64,000 nt of DNA from Pedobacter sp. R20-19 (GCF_000708265.2 NZ_JCKI01000008.1:487592-551591); one strand, 5' to 3'; shown: positions 53,988 to 63,758, counted from the stretch's first letter. Program-made: numbers and translations. The notes: generated by a model from the sequence alone, not told the origin.

Positions 53988-54078
53988 TCTAAAAAACCTC
54001 CATGATTTCAAACTCTTTACATAAAAGAAAATATATCATCATGACAGGTTGCTCACCTTTGAAAACAAATTTATATAA

Positions 54079-56088
54079 ATGAAAAAACTTCTCCTTGCAC
54101 TCTCCCTCCTATTCCTTTCCAGTTTAACTTATGCTCAGGATTTGGTTAAAAAAATTCCCGCAAATGCCTTTACTGTGGCTACTATAAAAGGTGATAATGT
54201 ATTTAAACTGATGTTTGTAAAAGATTTTAATGAATCTTTTGTAGGTAAAAAACTATTAACAGAGACCTCAAAATCGCTTGATAAAAATTTCACCAGTGTA
54301 GAAGACTTTGGAATTAACCTGGAGAAAAATATGTATTATTTTAATCAGCTGAGTGATAGCATTACTTATAATTGCTTCCTGATTCCGCTTAAAGATGCCT
54401 CACGATTTGAGAACCTGATTACAGATAAAGAGAAAAAAATTAAAGTTGATGGCGAGATCAGAACCATGATTTTACCTGATAGCACAAGCGTAATCAAATG
54501 GAACAACAACATGATGTACTTCGTTACAGGAAGCATCAATAGCTCTTTTTTTGCTGATTCAGTAAAATCTGCACGCTATGGTATTAAAGATATTCGCTAT
54601 CAAGACGAAATTTCAATGGCTGATAGCACCATGGCGGCAACAGACTCAACCTATGTCACCACAGAAGCGCCAATGGTAGAAGAAGTGATTGCACCGCCTG
54701 TTTTAAAAGAAAAAGTGCAGAAAAAAACAGCAAAGAAAAGCACTGCTAAAAATAAATCGGTAAAGAGAAAAAAGGGCGTTAAATCTAAAAAAGCACCAAA
54801 AAAGGTTAAACATAATGAATATGATTCAGCTGAATATGCAGTAACCGATTCAGTTGGAATGGCTTCGCTTCCAGCTACAGATGACCAATATGATCAATAT
54901 CAACAGGAACGAGCGGAACAGGAAGCAAAGAAAAAACAACTGGCACTTGAATGGATTACTGTTCAAGCAAATCAAATTTTCAATGGCAATTACGAATCTA
55001 TTGAAAGTAATAAATCATATGCTGCAAGTCTGGATAAAAATGCCATTGCAGAAGTTTGGGTTTCAAGCTTGCAGGATGTTTATAATTCCCTCTCCCCTGC
55101 ATTTGGTAGCTATGGTAAAGCTGGAGTAATGAAGGGTTACGGAAGTTTAACTGCCAAACTATTTATGGATAAAAAAAGCTTCCGCATTTCTACAGGTCTG
55201 GAATTAGCAAAAGAGCAGGCTGATTCGTACAAAAAAATCATGAACAGGAAATTGAATAAAAAATTTCTGAAATATGTAGATAGTGAAAAGGCAATTGGCT
55301 TTATGGGATATGCCATTGATACGAAAGCTTACTTAGAGGAATTACCGAAATTGATGCAACAAACCTATGGCTCATTTTTAGGCACTAATAAAATGGACGA
55401 AGAAATTGCACTGGGTTCAGAATTATTTTCACTCCTACTGGATGAAGAAGCCGTAAGCAAAGTAGTAAAAGGCGATGCTTTATTTATAATTAATGGCCTA
55501 AACAGTCGTGATGTGAGTTACACTACATATGATTACGATGAAGATTATAATCAAACAGAGGTAACCAAAACTAAAAAAGAAACCCTTCCTGATTTTCTTT
55601 TTATGTTTTCATCGGAAGACCAGCGTTTAATGAATAAGCTCATTAAATACGGAATAAATAAAAACAAGGTTAGTGTGAGCAATAACATCTATAAAATTGA
55701 AGAAAAGAAAAGTCCGATAGATATTTACTTCATGATTAAGGATGGCATTGTGTTTTTTGGAAATTCATTAACCGAAATGCAAAGCATTAATGATAACAGT
55801 TTCCGTGCAAGCATTAGCAACACGCATAAAGCTTTATTAACCAAGAATAATTTTAGTTTCTTATTTAATGCAAAGAACCTGGTTGGTAAAGTACCAAATG
55901 AGGAAATAGGTGTTGAAGAAACAGCAAAAAAGTTTAATGAAACACTGGGCAAAATGGGTAACGTTTATATGAAGTCGAACCCAATTAAAGGAAACCTGGT
56001 TTCAGCAGATATTAGTGCTGAAATTCCTAACGGACATGAAAACGCTTTGAGATATTTGTTTACTTTAATTGAAAATGCCGCAAAATAG
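54079..56088 (+). CDS. Exported DUF4836-like protein
   Basis: A 669-residue exported protein with a signal peptide (LTYAQD). It starts KKIPANAFTVATIKGDNVF, like DUF4836-type Bacteroidota proteins, and has a Lys-rich low-complexity insert near residues 210-245 (KKTAKKSTAKNKSVKRKKG). Two related halves are likely: an N-terminal domain and one after residue 290. The family's function is unknown. The last gene of the trio (56156) resembles it in outline. Confidence 0.65.
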   Translation: MKKLLLALSLLFLSSLTYAQDLVKKIPANAFTVATIKGDNVFKLMFVKDFNESFVGKKLLTETSKSLDKNFTSVEDFGINLEKNMYYFNQLSDSITYNCFLIPLKDASRFENLITDKEKKIKVDGEIRTMILPDSTSVIKWNNNMMYFVTGSINSSFFADSVKSARYGIKDIRYQDEISMADSTMAATDSTYVTTEAPMVEEVIAPPVLKEKVQKKTAKKSTAKNKSVKRKKGVKSKKAPKKVKHNEYDSAEYAVTDSVGMASLPATDDQYDQYQQERAEQEAKKKQLALEWITVQANQIFNGNYESIESNKSYAASLDKNAIAEVWVSSLQDVYNSLSPAFGSYGKAGVMKGYGSLTAKLFMDKKSFRISTGLELAKEQADSYKKIMNRKLNKKFLKYVDSEKAIGFMGYAIDTKAYLEELPKLMQQTYGSFLGTNKMDEEIALGSELFSLLLDEEAVSKVVKGDALFIINGLNSRDVSYTTYDYDEDYNQTEVTKTKKETLPDFLFMFSSEDQRLMNKLIKYGINKNKVSVSNNIYKIEEKKSPIDIYFMIKDGIVFFGNSLTEMQSINDNSFRASISNTHKALLTKNNFSFLFNAKNLVGKVPNEEIGVEETAKKFNETLGKMGNVYMKSNPIKGNLVSADISAEIPNGHENALRYLFTLIENAAK

Positions 56089-56155
56089 ACCAATGGCGTT
56101 TTTAGTTGGCTGAAACCAATAAAAGAATGACAGATGAACGAATGAACCATTCTCT

Positions 56156-57502
56156 ATGAAGAAATTTCTAAAAATAACAGCAGCAATATTTTTATTGCTG
56201 CTTATTTTTTTTGTTGGCTTGTTTAAATACAGGCAATATAACGCCAATCAGATTTATGTTCCAAAAGAAGCTACTGCAATCATTAAAATTAGTATTGATG
56301 AGATCTATAAAAGTCTTGCCACAAATATGCTTCTGAATATTGGATATTATTTGAAATCAGACACCAATAAAAAACCAGAGATAAGCAAAGGCAACTTTAA
56401 CCATGGATTAAAAATACCTGCAAGTATATACTTTTACACGATTAAGGATCAACCAGAAATGGCACTATTTTCCCATTTTAAAATTAAGCAATTTAACGAT
56501 TTTGAGACTTTTATTAAAGACAAGTTTGGGTTTAAAATCCTGAAGAAAAAAGATGGAATTACCTTCGCAGGATCAAGATTAAGGAATGTAATGGTTTGCT
56601 ATGATATGAACAGTGTTGCTGTAGTTATCTCTGCTGAAGTAAGGGATTTTAATGCTGTACTTGTAGATGTTTTGAAGGAAAAAAACTTTCAAAAAATAGG
56701 CAATGGTAAATTTAAATCCATAACAGAATCAACCCATCATATTACCTATTTTGATAAAGAAAACAATTTCACAACTGATTTCAATCATGGAGAAATAAAT
56801 ATTGAGGCTGCTATGGCTAATCAGGTAATTATTCCGGCTAGCAAACCTTTGCATAAGAAGTTCAACAGGGAAAGTACGGCCACGGCCTGGCTAAATGCTG
56901 ATTTTGTTAAAGCACCAAATAAAAAAATACAACTTAAAAACAGCACTTTAGAACGAGATAGCTTGTTGAAATATTACAAAGGTTATCTTGATTTTGAATG
57001 GACAAATACCATAACACAAACTGATTCTATTATTACCTATGAATACAATGATGATTTTGAAAAAACAGCTAAAGTAACCTTACAGAAACGTAGCGTACCT
57101 AACCTTATACTCAACATCGAAGCAAATCAAAATCTTTTAAACAAATATCTTAGTGAAAAACAGGTAATCAACCTGGATAGTGGAACAATAAGCAACACGG
57201 TATTTCCGCTCTATAAAGTTTTTGTAGGTGGAGATCAAAATCAGCTTCAACTGACAACCAAAAAAAATAATAAAAGGGATAGTATTAAAGTCCCTGCGAA
57301 TGAATTCTTTTCATTAAACGTTGATTTTGTAAAATTAAATGCATCCTCAAGTATTCCAGGTTTAAGGCAACACTTAAAGCTTTTTAAACACCTGGAATTA
57401 AATGGAACATCAATTGCCACGAAACAGATAAAATTGAATGGAAAAATCACGTTAATAAATACGCAGGTAAATGCGCTATATCAGCTGATCAAAAACTTCT
57501 AA
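56156..57502 (+). CDS. Unknown membrane-anchored protein, related to its upstream neighbour
   Basis: A 448-residue protein with an N-terminal membrane helix (FLKITAAIFLLLLIFFVGLF) and an extracytoplasmic body. YVPKEATAIIKISIDEIYKS echoes the IPANAFTVATIKGDNVF start of the gene at 54079, suggesting common ancestry. No domain is recognised. The gene lies 67 bp downstream of the DUF4836-like gene, so they are probably co-transcribed. Confidence 0.7.
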   Translation: MKKFLKITAAIFLLLLIFFVGLFKYRQYNANQIYVPKEATAIIKISIDEIYKSLATNMLLNIGYYLKSDTNKKPEISKGNFNHGLKIPASIYFYTIKDQPEMALFSHFKIKQFNDFETFIKDKFGFKILKKKDGITFAGSRLRNVMVCYDMNSVAVVISAEVRDFNAVLVDVLKEKNFQKIGNGKFKSITESTHHITYFDKENNFTTDFNHGEINIEAAMANQVIIPASKPLHKKFNRESTATAWLNADFVKAPNKKIQLKNSTLERDSLLKYYKGYLDFEWTNTITQTDSIITYEYNDDFEKTAKVTLQKRSVPNLILNIEANQNLLNKYLSEKQVINLDSGTISNTVFPLYKVFVGGDQNQLQLTTKKNNKRDSIKVPANEFFSLNVDFVKLNASSSIPGLRQHLKLFKHLELNGTSIATKQIKLNGKITLINTQVNALYQLIKNF

Positions 57503-57573
57503 ATATGCGCCTGCTTTTTTTACTTTCCAACTTCTTTTATATTTAATTAAATTTAGGTTAATATCTCCTTTAC

Positions 57574-59178
57574 ATGCTGCACGATAATTTAATTCTCATC
57601 CTGGTTTTATTGCTCGGGGTAACCCTTCTGGTTATGATTGGCCAGAAAATTAAGATTTCATATCCCATTTTTTTAGTTCTCGCGGGTTTATTTATTGGCT
57701 TTATTCCAGGAATGCCCCATATCAAAATAGATCCAGACCTCGTATTCTTACTATTTCTTCCACCACTGCTTTACGAAGCAGCCTGGTTTACTTCATGGAA
57801 AGCATTCTGGGAATATAAGGGTGCTATTTTCCTGATGGCAGTTGGTTTGGTATTTATCACATCAGTAGCTGTAGCTTACGCATCTGTGGCCTTTATCCCC
57901 GGGTTTACCTTAGCGTTGGGCTTTTTACTGGGCGGTATCGTTTCACCACCTGATGCTGTTGCTGCCGCCGCTGTACTTAAAGGGATGAAATTGCCTAAAA
58001 CCGTTACCGCACTTTTAGAAGGAGAAAGTTTAGTGAATGATGCATCTAGTTTAATTGTGTTCAAATTTGCACTAGCTACAGTAACTACCGGAACTTTCAT
58101 TTTACAGGATGCAGCTGTTAACTTTGTTTCTGTTGCAGGATTGGGTATCGTAATTGGGGTAGCCATAGGTGGAATATTCTATGCCATTCACCGCTGGTTG
58201 CCAACCACCGAAAACATCGATACCGTACTTACTATGCTCACCCCCTATTTTATGTATATCGTTGCTGAGCATTTTGAAGCCTCTGGCGTTATGGCTGTCG
58301 TTTCGGGTGGGCTATTGCTTTCCAGCCAGTCGCATGTGATTCTCACTTCTAACTCCAGAATAAAAACAGTTTCGGTTTGGTCTGCACTTATTTTTTTACT
58401 CAATGGCGTGGTGTTTATTCTGATTGGTTTAGCATTACCAGACATTGTTGGCGGTTTAGGTCCGGATTACCCCATTACAAAAGCAATAGGTTATGGGTTT
58501 GGCATCAGCTTTTTAGCACTTGTAGTTCGTTTTATCTGGCTATTTTCAACAGCAAGAATTACTAGTTTTTTCAATAAAAGAACCAGGGTACGTTATCAGG
58601 ATTTGACCTGGCACTCATCATTGGTAATTGTGTATGCAGGTATGAGGGGCGTTGTATCATTAGCGGCAGCACTTTCTATTCCAGTCTTGATTTCTGACCA
58701 GACAGCTTTCCCATTAAGGAACCTGATCTTATTCATCACTTTTGTAGTCATCTTTGTTACACTGGTGGTACAGGGATTAACACTTCCCTTTTTTATTAAG
58801 TTATTGAAAATACCAGAGCCTAAACATAAACTTTCTGAACAGGAACAAACCAACCAAATCAAGCTAAAGTTAATTGATCTTTCAATGGAAAAATTAGTGG
58901 CAGATTATCAATACCAGTGTACGCACAATGAATTGATGGTTAATTTAAAGGCTGAATTACAACATTCTTTAAACGAAAAGAAAGATACACTTCAGGCATA
59001 TAGAAAAGGTGAAATAAATAAGCAGGATTTAAAAGCTTATAAAGAAATTTTACTTGCTTTGATTCAGGTTCAGCGGGATGAACTACATCATTTAAAAAGC
59101 AATAAAAACTATGATGATGATATTATAAGGAAGGAAGAATGGAGACTTGATCTCGAGGAATTGAGTATTACTTCGTAA
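57574..59178 (+). CDS. CPA1 family Na+/H+ antiporter
   Basis: A 534-residue antiporter with about 12 membrane helices. The CPA1 signature is clear: FLPPLLYEAAW, GGIVSPPDAVAAAAVLKG, LEGESLVNDASSL with the ND ion-binding pair, and YAGMRGVVSLAAALSIP. A hydrophilic, coiled-coil-like tail of ~100 residues follows. It exchanges Na+ (or K+) for protons to hold cytoplasmic pH. It lies 71 bp downstream of the previous gene on the same strand. Confidence 0.93.
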   Translation: MLHDNLILILVLLLGVTLLVMIGQKIKISYPIFLVLAGLFIGFIPGMPHIKIDPDLVFLLFLPPLLYEAAWFTSWKAFWEYKGAIFLMAVGLVFITSVAVAYASVAFIPGFTLALGFLLGGIVSPPDAVAAAAVLKGMKLPKTVTALLEGESLVNDASSLIVFKFALATVTTGTFILQDAAVNFVSVAGLGIVIGVAIGGIFYAIHRWLPTTENIDTVLTMLTPYFMYIVAEHFEASGVMAVVSGGLLLSSQSHVILTSNSRIKTVSVWSALIFLLNGVVFILIGLALPDIVGGLGPDYPITKAIGYGFGISFLALVVRFIWLFSTARITSFFNKRTRVRYQDLTWHSSLVIVYAGMRGVVSLAAALSIPVLISDQTAFPLRNLILFITFVVIFVTLVVQGLTLPFFIKLLKIPEPKHKLSEQEQTNQIKLKLIDLSMEKLVADYQYQCTHNELMVNLKAELQHSLNEKKDTLQAYRKGEINKQDLKAYKEILLALIQVQRDELHHLKSNKNYDDDIIRKEEWRLDLEELSITS

Positions 59179-59235
59179 GTGTAGTATTTCTTTTTATACT
59201 TTGCGAAAATATGCTCTAATCCTTCATCAGTAGTA

Positions 59236-59320
59236 TTCGGGCAATCTCTCATGTGGGTCTTTATTTGCAATGAGATTGCTTCGTGCTTTGCTGCAAAGAC
59301 GATCTCTCATAAGTCTCTGC
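59236..59320. repeat. Dispersed intergenic repeat, second copy
   Basis: The stretch has GCAATCTC (59241-59248) facing GAGATTGCTTCG (59272-59283) and further GATCTCTCATAAGTCTC words. It resembles the element at 47841-47960 in its AGATTGCTTC core. It lies between convergent antiporter and gdhA genes. Confidence 0.5.
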
Positions 59321-59351
59321 TACAAAAAACAGAACCACACATTTCCAAAAT

Positions 59352-59388
59352 AAAAAATCCTTGCAAATGATACATCTGCAAGGATTTT
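59352..59388 (-). terminator. Rho-independent terminator after gdhA
   Basis: AAAATCCTTGCA (59354-59365) pairs with TGCAAGGATTTT (59377-59388), followed by T-run on the minus strand. It lies 22 bp past the gdhA stop. Confidence 0.85.
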
Positions 59389-59410
59389 CAGCTTTTAGCT
59401 TTAAACCTTA

Positions 59411-60832
59411 TTAAGGCCAAACGCCTAAGTTCATGTATGAAACAGCAATTTTATCAATTGAATTAACAAAGGCAGCTGTTCTCAACGTTTCTGTACCAGG
59501 TTTTACTTTTAAGGTTTCACGAATTTCATGATAAGAATGAATCATGGTATCTTCTAAACCAGAGTTTACCAATTCCATTTCTGAAGCACCTTTAACAATC
59601 ATTAAACGGTGTTCAGGAAGAATGGTTTTCCCTGTTAAATTTTCTAAAGTTGCAATCAGGTTAGCGTTAGAATTAGCCGCATAACGGTTTTCCATACGTC
59701 CGAAGGCTACGTGAGAAAGGTTTTTTAACCACTCGAAATAAGAAACCGTAACACCACCTGCATTACAATACATATCAGGGATAATGATCCCTCCCATTTC
59801 AGTAAAAATCACCTCAGCTTCTGGAGTAGTTGGGCCATTTGCACCTTCAGCAATAATTTTTGCTTTAATGTTACGGATGTTCAATTCAGTAAACTGATTT
59901 TCTAAAGCAGCAGGTACAATGATATCACATTCCTGCTCTAAACCTTCCATAGAATTTCTAAAATCTGTAGCACCTGGAAAGCCTAAAATGGAACCTGTGT
60001 TTTTACGGTGTGCAAAAACCTCATCCACATTTAAACCGTTTGCATTGTAAATAGCACCCTCGTACTCGCACAAACCAACAATAGTCGCACCAAACTCAGC
60101 AAGGAATTTGGCAGAATGATAACCTACATTACCTAAACCTTGTACAACTACTCTTTTATCACCTAAACCAGCTTTTAAACCAATTTTTGCCATATCTTCT
60201 GCAACGTCTACACATTCGCGAACGGCATAAGCAACTCCACGTCCGGTAGCTTCTTTACGGCCACGAATACCATGTAACGCAATTGGTTTACCTGTTACAC
60301 AACCTAAAGCATCCAGCTGACCCGGATTCATCGTCATGTAGGTATCCGCAATCCAGCTCATTTCGCGCTCACCAGATCCATAATCCGGAGCTGGAACATC
60401 AATGCCAGGACCAATAAAATTCTTTTTGATTAATTCGGTTGTGTAACGACGGGTGATGGTTTCTAATTCAGCTACACTATATTGTTTGGTGTTGATTTTG
60501 ATACCACCTTTTGCGCCACCGAATGGCACATTTACGATGGCACATTTGTATGTCATCAAGGCTGCAAGTGCCATCACTTCATCCTCATTAACCATCTCGC
60601 TATAACGAATACCACCTTTGGTTGGACTCATATGATGCGAGTGCTCTACACGCCAGGCATCAATTACTTCAAAACCGTTTCCTCTGCGAATAGGAAATTG
60701 GAAACGATACACACTATTACATGCTTTAATCTGGTTCAATAAACCTTCGGGGTGATTGGTGAATTGAGCCGCACTGTCAAAGTTCTTACAAACATCTGCA
60801 AAGAACTTGTTCTCGTCTGCTAGATTAGCCAT
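59411..60832 (-). CDS. gdhA: Glutamate dehydrogenase
   Basis: A 473-residue enzyme of the Glu/Leu/Phe/Val dehydrogenase family. Motifs: GGIRYSEMVNEDEVMALAAL, MTYKCAIVNVPFGGAKGGIK (catalytic Lys), PAPDYGSGEREMSWIADTY and VVQGLGNVGYHSAKFLAEFG (Rossmann). It interconverts glutamate and 2-oxoglutarate plus ammonia. Its size and the PAPDYGSGEREM motif distinguish it from the shorter leucine dehydrogenase at 5602-6690. It has its own terminator and lies in the gap between ccmD and ccmE. Confidence 0.93.
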   Translation of the reverse strand: MANLADENKFFADVCKNFDSAAQFTNHPEGLLNQIKACNSVYRFQFPIRRGNGFEVIDAWRVEHSHHMSPTKGGIRYSEMVNEDEVMALAALMTYKCAIVNVPFGGAKGGIKINTKQYSVAELETITRRYTTELIKKNFIGPGIDVPAPDYGSGEREMSWIADTYMTMNPGQLDALGCVTGKPIALHGIRGRKEATGRGVAYAVRECVDVAEDMAKIGLKAGLGDKRVVVQGLGNVGYHSAKFLAEFGATIVGLCEYEGAIYNANGLNVDEVFAHRKNTGSILGFPGATDFRNSMEGLEQECDIIVPAALENQFTELNIRNIKAKIIAEGANGPTTPEAEVIFTEMGGIIIPDMYCNAGGVTVSYFEWLKNLSHVAFGRMENRYAANSNANLIATLENLTGKTILPEHRLMIVKGASEMELVNSGLEDTMIHSYHEIRETLKVKPGTETLRTAAFVNSIDKIAVSYMNLGVWP

Positions 60833-60938
60833 TATTTATCTTTTATGAATTAAGTATGCCGCAAAATTGCCTAAAAAAACAGCATATATCCAAATGAAAA
60901 AAGACTTAGTGTATAGCAAACACCAATTGCAAATGGCT

Positions 60939-60961
60939 AAAAAAACAGCTTTAAACTGTTT
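60939..60961 (-). terminator. Terminator after ccmD
   Basis: AAACAG (60943-60948) pairs with CTGTTT (60956-60961) and is followed on the minus strand by seven T; it nearly touches the ccmD stop at 60966. Confidence 0.65.
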
Positions 60962-60965
60962 AAAC

Positions 60966-61184
60966 TTAGTTTTTACCCGTATTTTCTTTTTCTATTTTTT
61001 TTAATCTTTTATCAATGGAAAAAAGATAAGCCAATAAACCGACTAAAATGATCACAATACAGGTAACCACTACATAGATTTTACCATCGCTGCGCAGTCG
61101 ATCTGCCATTTCCACACCATTATCCTGAGCAAATAATTGTATTGCGGTTAGCATCAATGTCAGGGATAAAAATATCTTCTTCAT
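60966..61184 (-). CDS. ccmD: CcmD-like small membrane protein
   Basis: A 72-residue protein: signal-like N-terminus (IQLFAQDNG), then a single helix DGKIYVVVTCIVIILVGLLA and the basic tail YLFSIDKRLKKIEKE, which matches CcmD. CcmD stabilises the CcmABC-heme-CcmE complex. One base separates it from ccmC, confirming the operon. A terminator follows. Confidence 0.82.
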   Translation of the reverse strand: MKKIFLSLTLMLTAIQLFAQDNGVEMADRLRSDGKIYVVVTCIVIILVGLLAYLFSIDKRLKKIEKENTGKN

Positions 61185-61185
61185 G

Positions 61186-61848
61186 TTAATTGTGTTGTTG
61201 TTTAGTTTCTATGGAACGTATTCTAAAACGGATAGTGTATATCCAGTAACCGATCAAAATCCAGCCTAAACATGCAGGATAAAATACCATGCGCATACGG
61301 CTGTCTAAATCATAGCTATTAAAACCTGGATTACCACCGTTACCAGGGTGTAATGAATCTTTTAAACGTGGTAGCACAAAAAGTAAAACCACCATCATTG
61401 GAAAGGCAAAAATGTTATAAATGGCTGAAATTTTAGCTCGCTTTTGCTCTTCATCTATGGCATTACGAAGAATGAGATAAGCGAAATAAAGCAATACAGA
61501 AATGGCTGCAAAATTTTGTTTAGGATCGAAACTCCAGAATTGCCCCCAGGTATATTTCGCCCAAATGGCACCTGTAACCAAGCCTAAAAGCCCAAAGATA
61601 ATACCAGCATTAACACTTTCTACTGCTTTAATATCATCGATTTCGCTTTTCGAACTTAAAGATTTTATACTGTAAAAAACTGAAATGGAGAACAAAACGA
61701 TCATGGCAAACCACATGGGTACATGGAAATACAAATTTCTAATCGATTCATTTATAATAGGCAAACGCGGTACGCCCATCAATATACCTGCAATTGCAGT
61801 ATAGATGACGAGCACCGAACCTAATATTTTCCACCAAGTTTTATACAT
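61186..61848 (-). CDS. ccmC: Heme exporter protein CcmC
   Basis: A 220-residue protein with six membrane helices. The heme-handling WWD-type motif is WGQFWSFDPKQNFAAISVLL, with conserved His in NLYFHVPMWFAMIV. CcmC presents heme to CcmE for covalent attachment. It precedes ccmD by one base and lies downstream of ccmB across a 187-bp low-complexity spacer. Confidence 0.9.
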   Translation of the reverse strand: MYKTWWKILGSVLVIYTAIAGILMGVPRLPIINESIRNLYFHVPMWFAMIVLFSISVFYSIKSLSSKSEIDDIKAVESVNAGIIFGLLGLVTGAIWAKYTWGQFWSFDPKQNFAAISVLLYFAYLILRNAIDEEQKRAKISAIYNIFAFPMMVVLLFVLPRLKDSLHPGNGGNPGFNSYDLDSRMRMVFYPACLGWILIGYWIYTIRFRIRSIETKQQHN

Positions 61849-61859
61849 ATCTTTTTATA

Positions 61860-62035
61860 ATTTTTATGAGTGAGTTCTGAATGAGTGAATGTTAGTTAAG
61901 AGCAATTAAATTGTTCTATAATTCAATCATTCTCTCATTTTTTAACTTAATTTTTAATGAGTGAGTTTTGAATGAATGAATGTTAGCCATGTAGCAATCA
62001 ATCATTCCATCATTTGATTATTCATTCATTCTATT
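61860..62035. repeat. Low-complexity intergenic repeat (GAGTGAGTTTTGAATGAATG words)
   Basis: The spacer between ccmC and ccmB is built from GAGTGAGTTCTGAATGAGTGAATG, a second GAGTGAGTTTTGAATGAATG and their reverse complements (CATTCTCTCATT, TTCATTCATTC), giving a loose palindrome with a long central loop. The same words occur at 911-965. No gene is visible. Confidence 0.65.
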
Positions 62036-62701
62036 TTAATCCCGCCAAAGGTAAGGAAATAACAATAAAGAGGTGGCAACGGTAAGCACATTTACCAACA
62101 ACAGCATGCCAATTTCATCATAACTATTTTCCCAGGGCAAGCCATCTACCGCATTTTTAGCCAGTTTGATTAAAAGAATCAATACAGGAATGATAATCGG
62201 AAAACTGAGAATCGCCATGAGCATCCCCCCATTACCCGCTTTACTGGCAATGGCTGAAACCATGGTAAAAACCGTAGAAAAACTGATACTTCCCATCATT
62301 ACAGCCACATAATAAAGCAATAAATCAGGTGGTGTAAATGTATCAAAAACCATCGTGTAAAATCCCAATGCAATAGTGGTTAAAATCAACATCAATAAGG
62401 TATTATACACCGTTTTAGAAATTAATATTGCTGCAGGACTTGCCAGAATATAGTTATACAATTGCTGGCCTTTACTTTCCTGCAGAAAGCTTTTGGAAAC
62501 ACCGTTTATAGAAGCAAAAAGTATAATGATCCAAAACAATGCATTCCAGGCAAGCTTATCGCCAAGGCTTACAAAAGATAGGTAACAGGTAAAAATAGTG
62601 GAAACTACATATAACAATATGCCATTGATGGTATATTTGGATCGCCACTCTAACAGTACTTCCTTTTGTATCAAATATTTAACCTCTTTGGCCAGTTGCA
62701 T
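62036..62701 (-). CDS. ccmB: Heme exporter protein CcmB
   Basis: A 221-residue protein with six membrane helices, the ABC permease of cytochrome c maturation. Motifs: LIQKEVLLEWRSKYTINGIL at the cytoplasmic start, LASPAAILISKTVYNTLLML, and SFPIIIPVLILLIK. CcmB works with the ATPase CcmA, which is not in the window, to release holo-CcmE. It is the first gene of the ccmB-ccmC-ccmD group. Confidence 0.9.
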   Translation of the reverse strand: MQLAKEVKYLIQKEVLLEWRSKYTINGILLYVVSTIFTCYLSFVSLGDKLAWNALFWIIILFASINGVSKSFLQESKGQQLYNYILASPAAILISKTVYNTLLMLILTTIALGFYTMVFDTFTPPDLLLYYVAVMMGSISFSTVFTMVSAIASKAGNGGMLMAILSFPIIIPVLILLIKLAKNAVDGLPWENSYDEIGMLLLVNVLTVATSLLLFPYLWRD

Positions 62702-62847
62702 AACCGCAAAGATACTTTTATTGATAAATATTGAATATTTTAATTGTTGGATTGTTGTAATTTTGTCTAAATTTTTAGTTGCAGATTCACAGTTGATAAT
62801 TATTCATATTCTTTAGCAACTTAAACCAAAATCTGTGGGCTTAAATA

Positions 62848-63333
62848 ATGGAAAACCACTATGCATCAGTTATAGAATCGCCAATAGGCAAATTAACCAT
62901 CCTGGCCGATGATGAATTTGTGCATGCCGTTATCTTTACTGAAACGGATATTAGAGACTTAACAGAAAATGAATTGACATCAAAAGTAGCTTTACAGTTT
63001 GAAGATTATTTTAAAGGTAAATTAAAGGATTTCGATTTCCCTATTAAGCAAAAAGGTACAGATTTTCAACAACAGGTTTGGCAAAACTTAATTGCAATCC
63101 CTTATGGAGAAACTACATCATACGCGAAGTTTTCTAAACATCATCCATTGGCCATCCGAGCCATTGCCGCAGCCAATGGTAAAAATAACATTGCAATTGC
63201 GGTTCCATGCCATAGGGTTATTGGAAGCAATGGCAAACTGGTTGGTTATGCAGGTGGTTTATGGAGAAAGCAATGGCTCTTGCAACATGAAAGGGAAGTA
63301 GCGCAGAAGGGACAAACCACACTTAAATTTTAA
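62848..63333 (+). CDS. ogt: Methylated-DNA--protein-cysteine methyltransferase
   Basis: A 161-residue DNA repair protein with the active-site motif IAVPCHRVIGSNGKLVGYAGG, where Cys takes the alkyl group from O6-methylguanine, and the upstream FQQQVWQNLIAIPYGETTSY and AIRAIAAANGKNNIA helices that form the DNA-binding winged-helix. The short N-terminal domain is as in Ogt, with no Ada regulatory domain. A cupin gene lies 15 bp downstream. Confidence 0.95.
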   Translation: MENHYASVIESPIGKLTILADDEFVHAVIFTETDIRDLTENELTSKVALQFEDYFKGKLKDFDFPIKQKGTDFQQQVWQNLIAIPYGETTSYAKFSKHHPLAIRAIAAANGKNNIAIAVPCHRVIGSNGKLVGYAGGLWRKQWLLQHEREVAQKGQTTLKF

Positions 63334-63348
63334 TCAGATAATTTGAAG

Positions 63349-63735
63349 ATGACATTACAAAAAGCCGAAACCAATAATTATTTAAAAGCCATAAGATTGA
63401 TCAATCTGGATAATGATGATTGTACTTTTGAAAGCGGAAAAATTCCAGTACAACAACACATTAATGCCAGTTATTTTTTCGCCAAAACGGATGTTTCAAG
63501 TTTGGAAGGTATTCCCCATCCCGCGCCTCGCCGTCAATATGTGATTACCTTAAAAGGAAAATTAAAATTTGGCGTAACGAATGGAGAATCTTTTATCATT
63601 GAGCCCGGAATCATTTTAATTGCCAATGACACAAGAGGAATCGGACATACCTGGAAAATTATAGAAGGTGAGGAATGGGAAAGAATTTATATTCCATTGG
63701 AAGACGATACCGACGATTTATTTATTACAGACTAA
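63349..63735 (+). CDS. Cupin-fold protein
   Basis: A 128-residue small beta-barrel protein. SYFFAKTDVSSLEGIPHPAP and RRQYVITLKGKLKFGVTNGE, followed by FIIEPGIILIANDTRGIGHT, are the strand-turn patterns of single cupins, with His in IPHP and IGHTW as possible metal ligands. Function unknown. The ATG at 63349 is preferred over a TTG at 63343. Tight spacing to ogt (15 bp) suggests one transcript, ended by the hairpin at 63759-63801. Confidence 0.75.
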   Translation: MTLQKAETNNYLKAIRLINLDNDDCTFESGKIPVQQHINASYFFAKTDVSSLEGIPHPAPRRQYVITLKGKLKFGVTNGESFIIEPGIILIANDTRGIGHTWKIIEGEEWERIYIPLEDDTDDLFITD

Positions 63736-63758
63736 TCTTCCAGATTTTTATCATTGTA

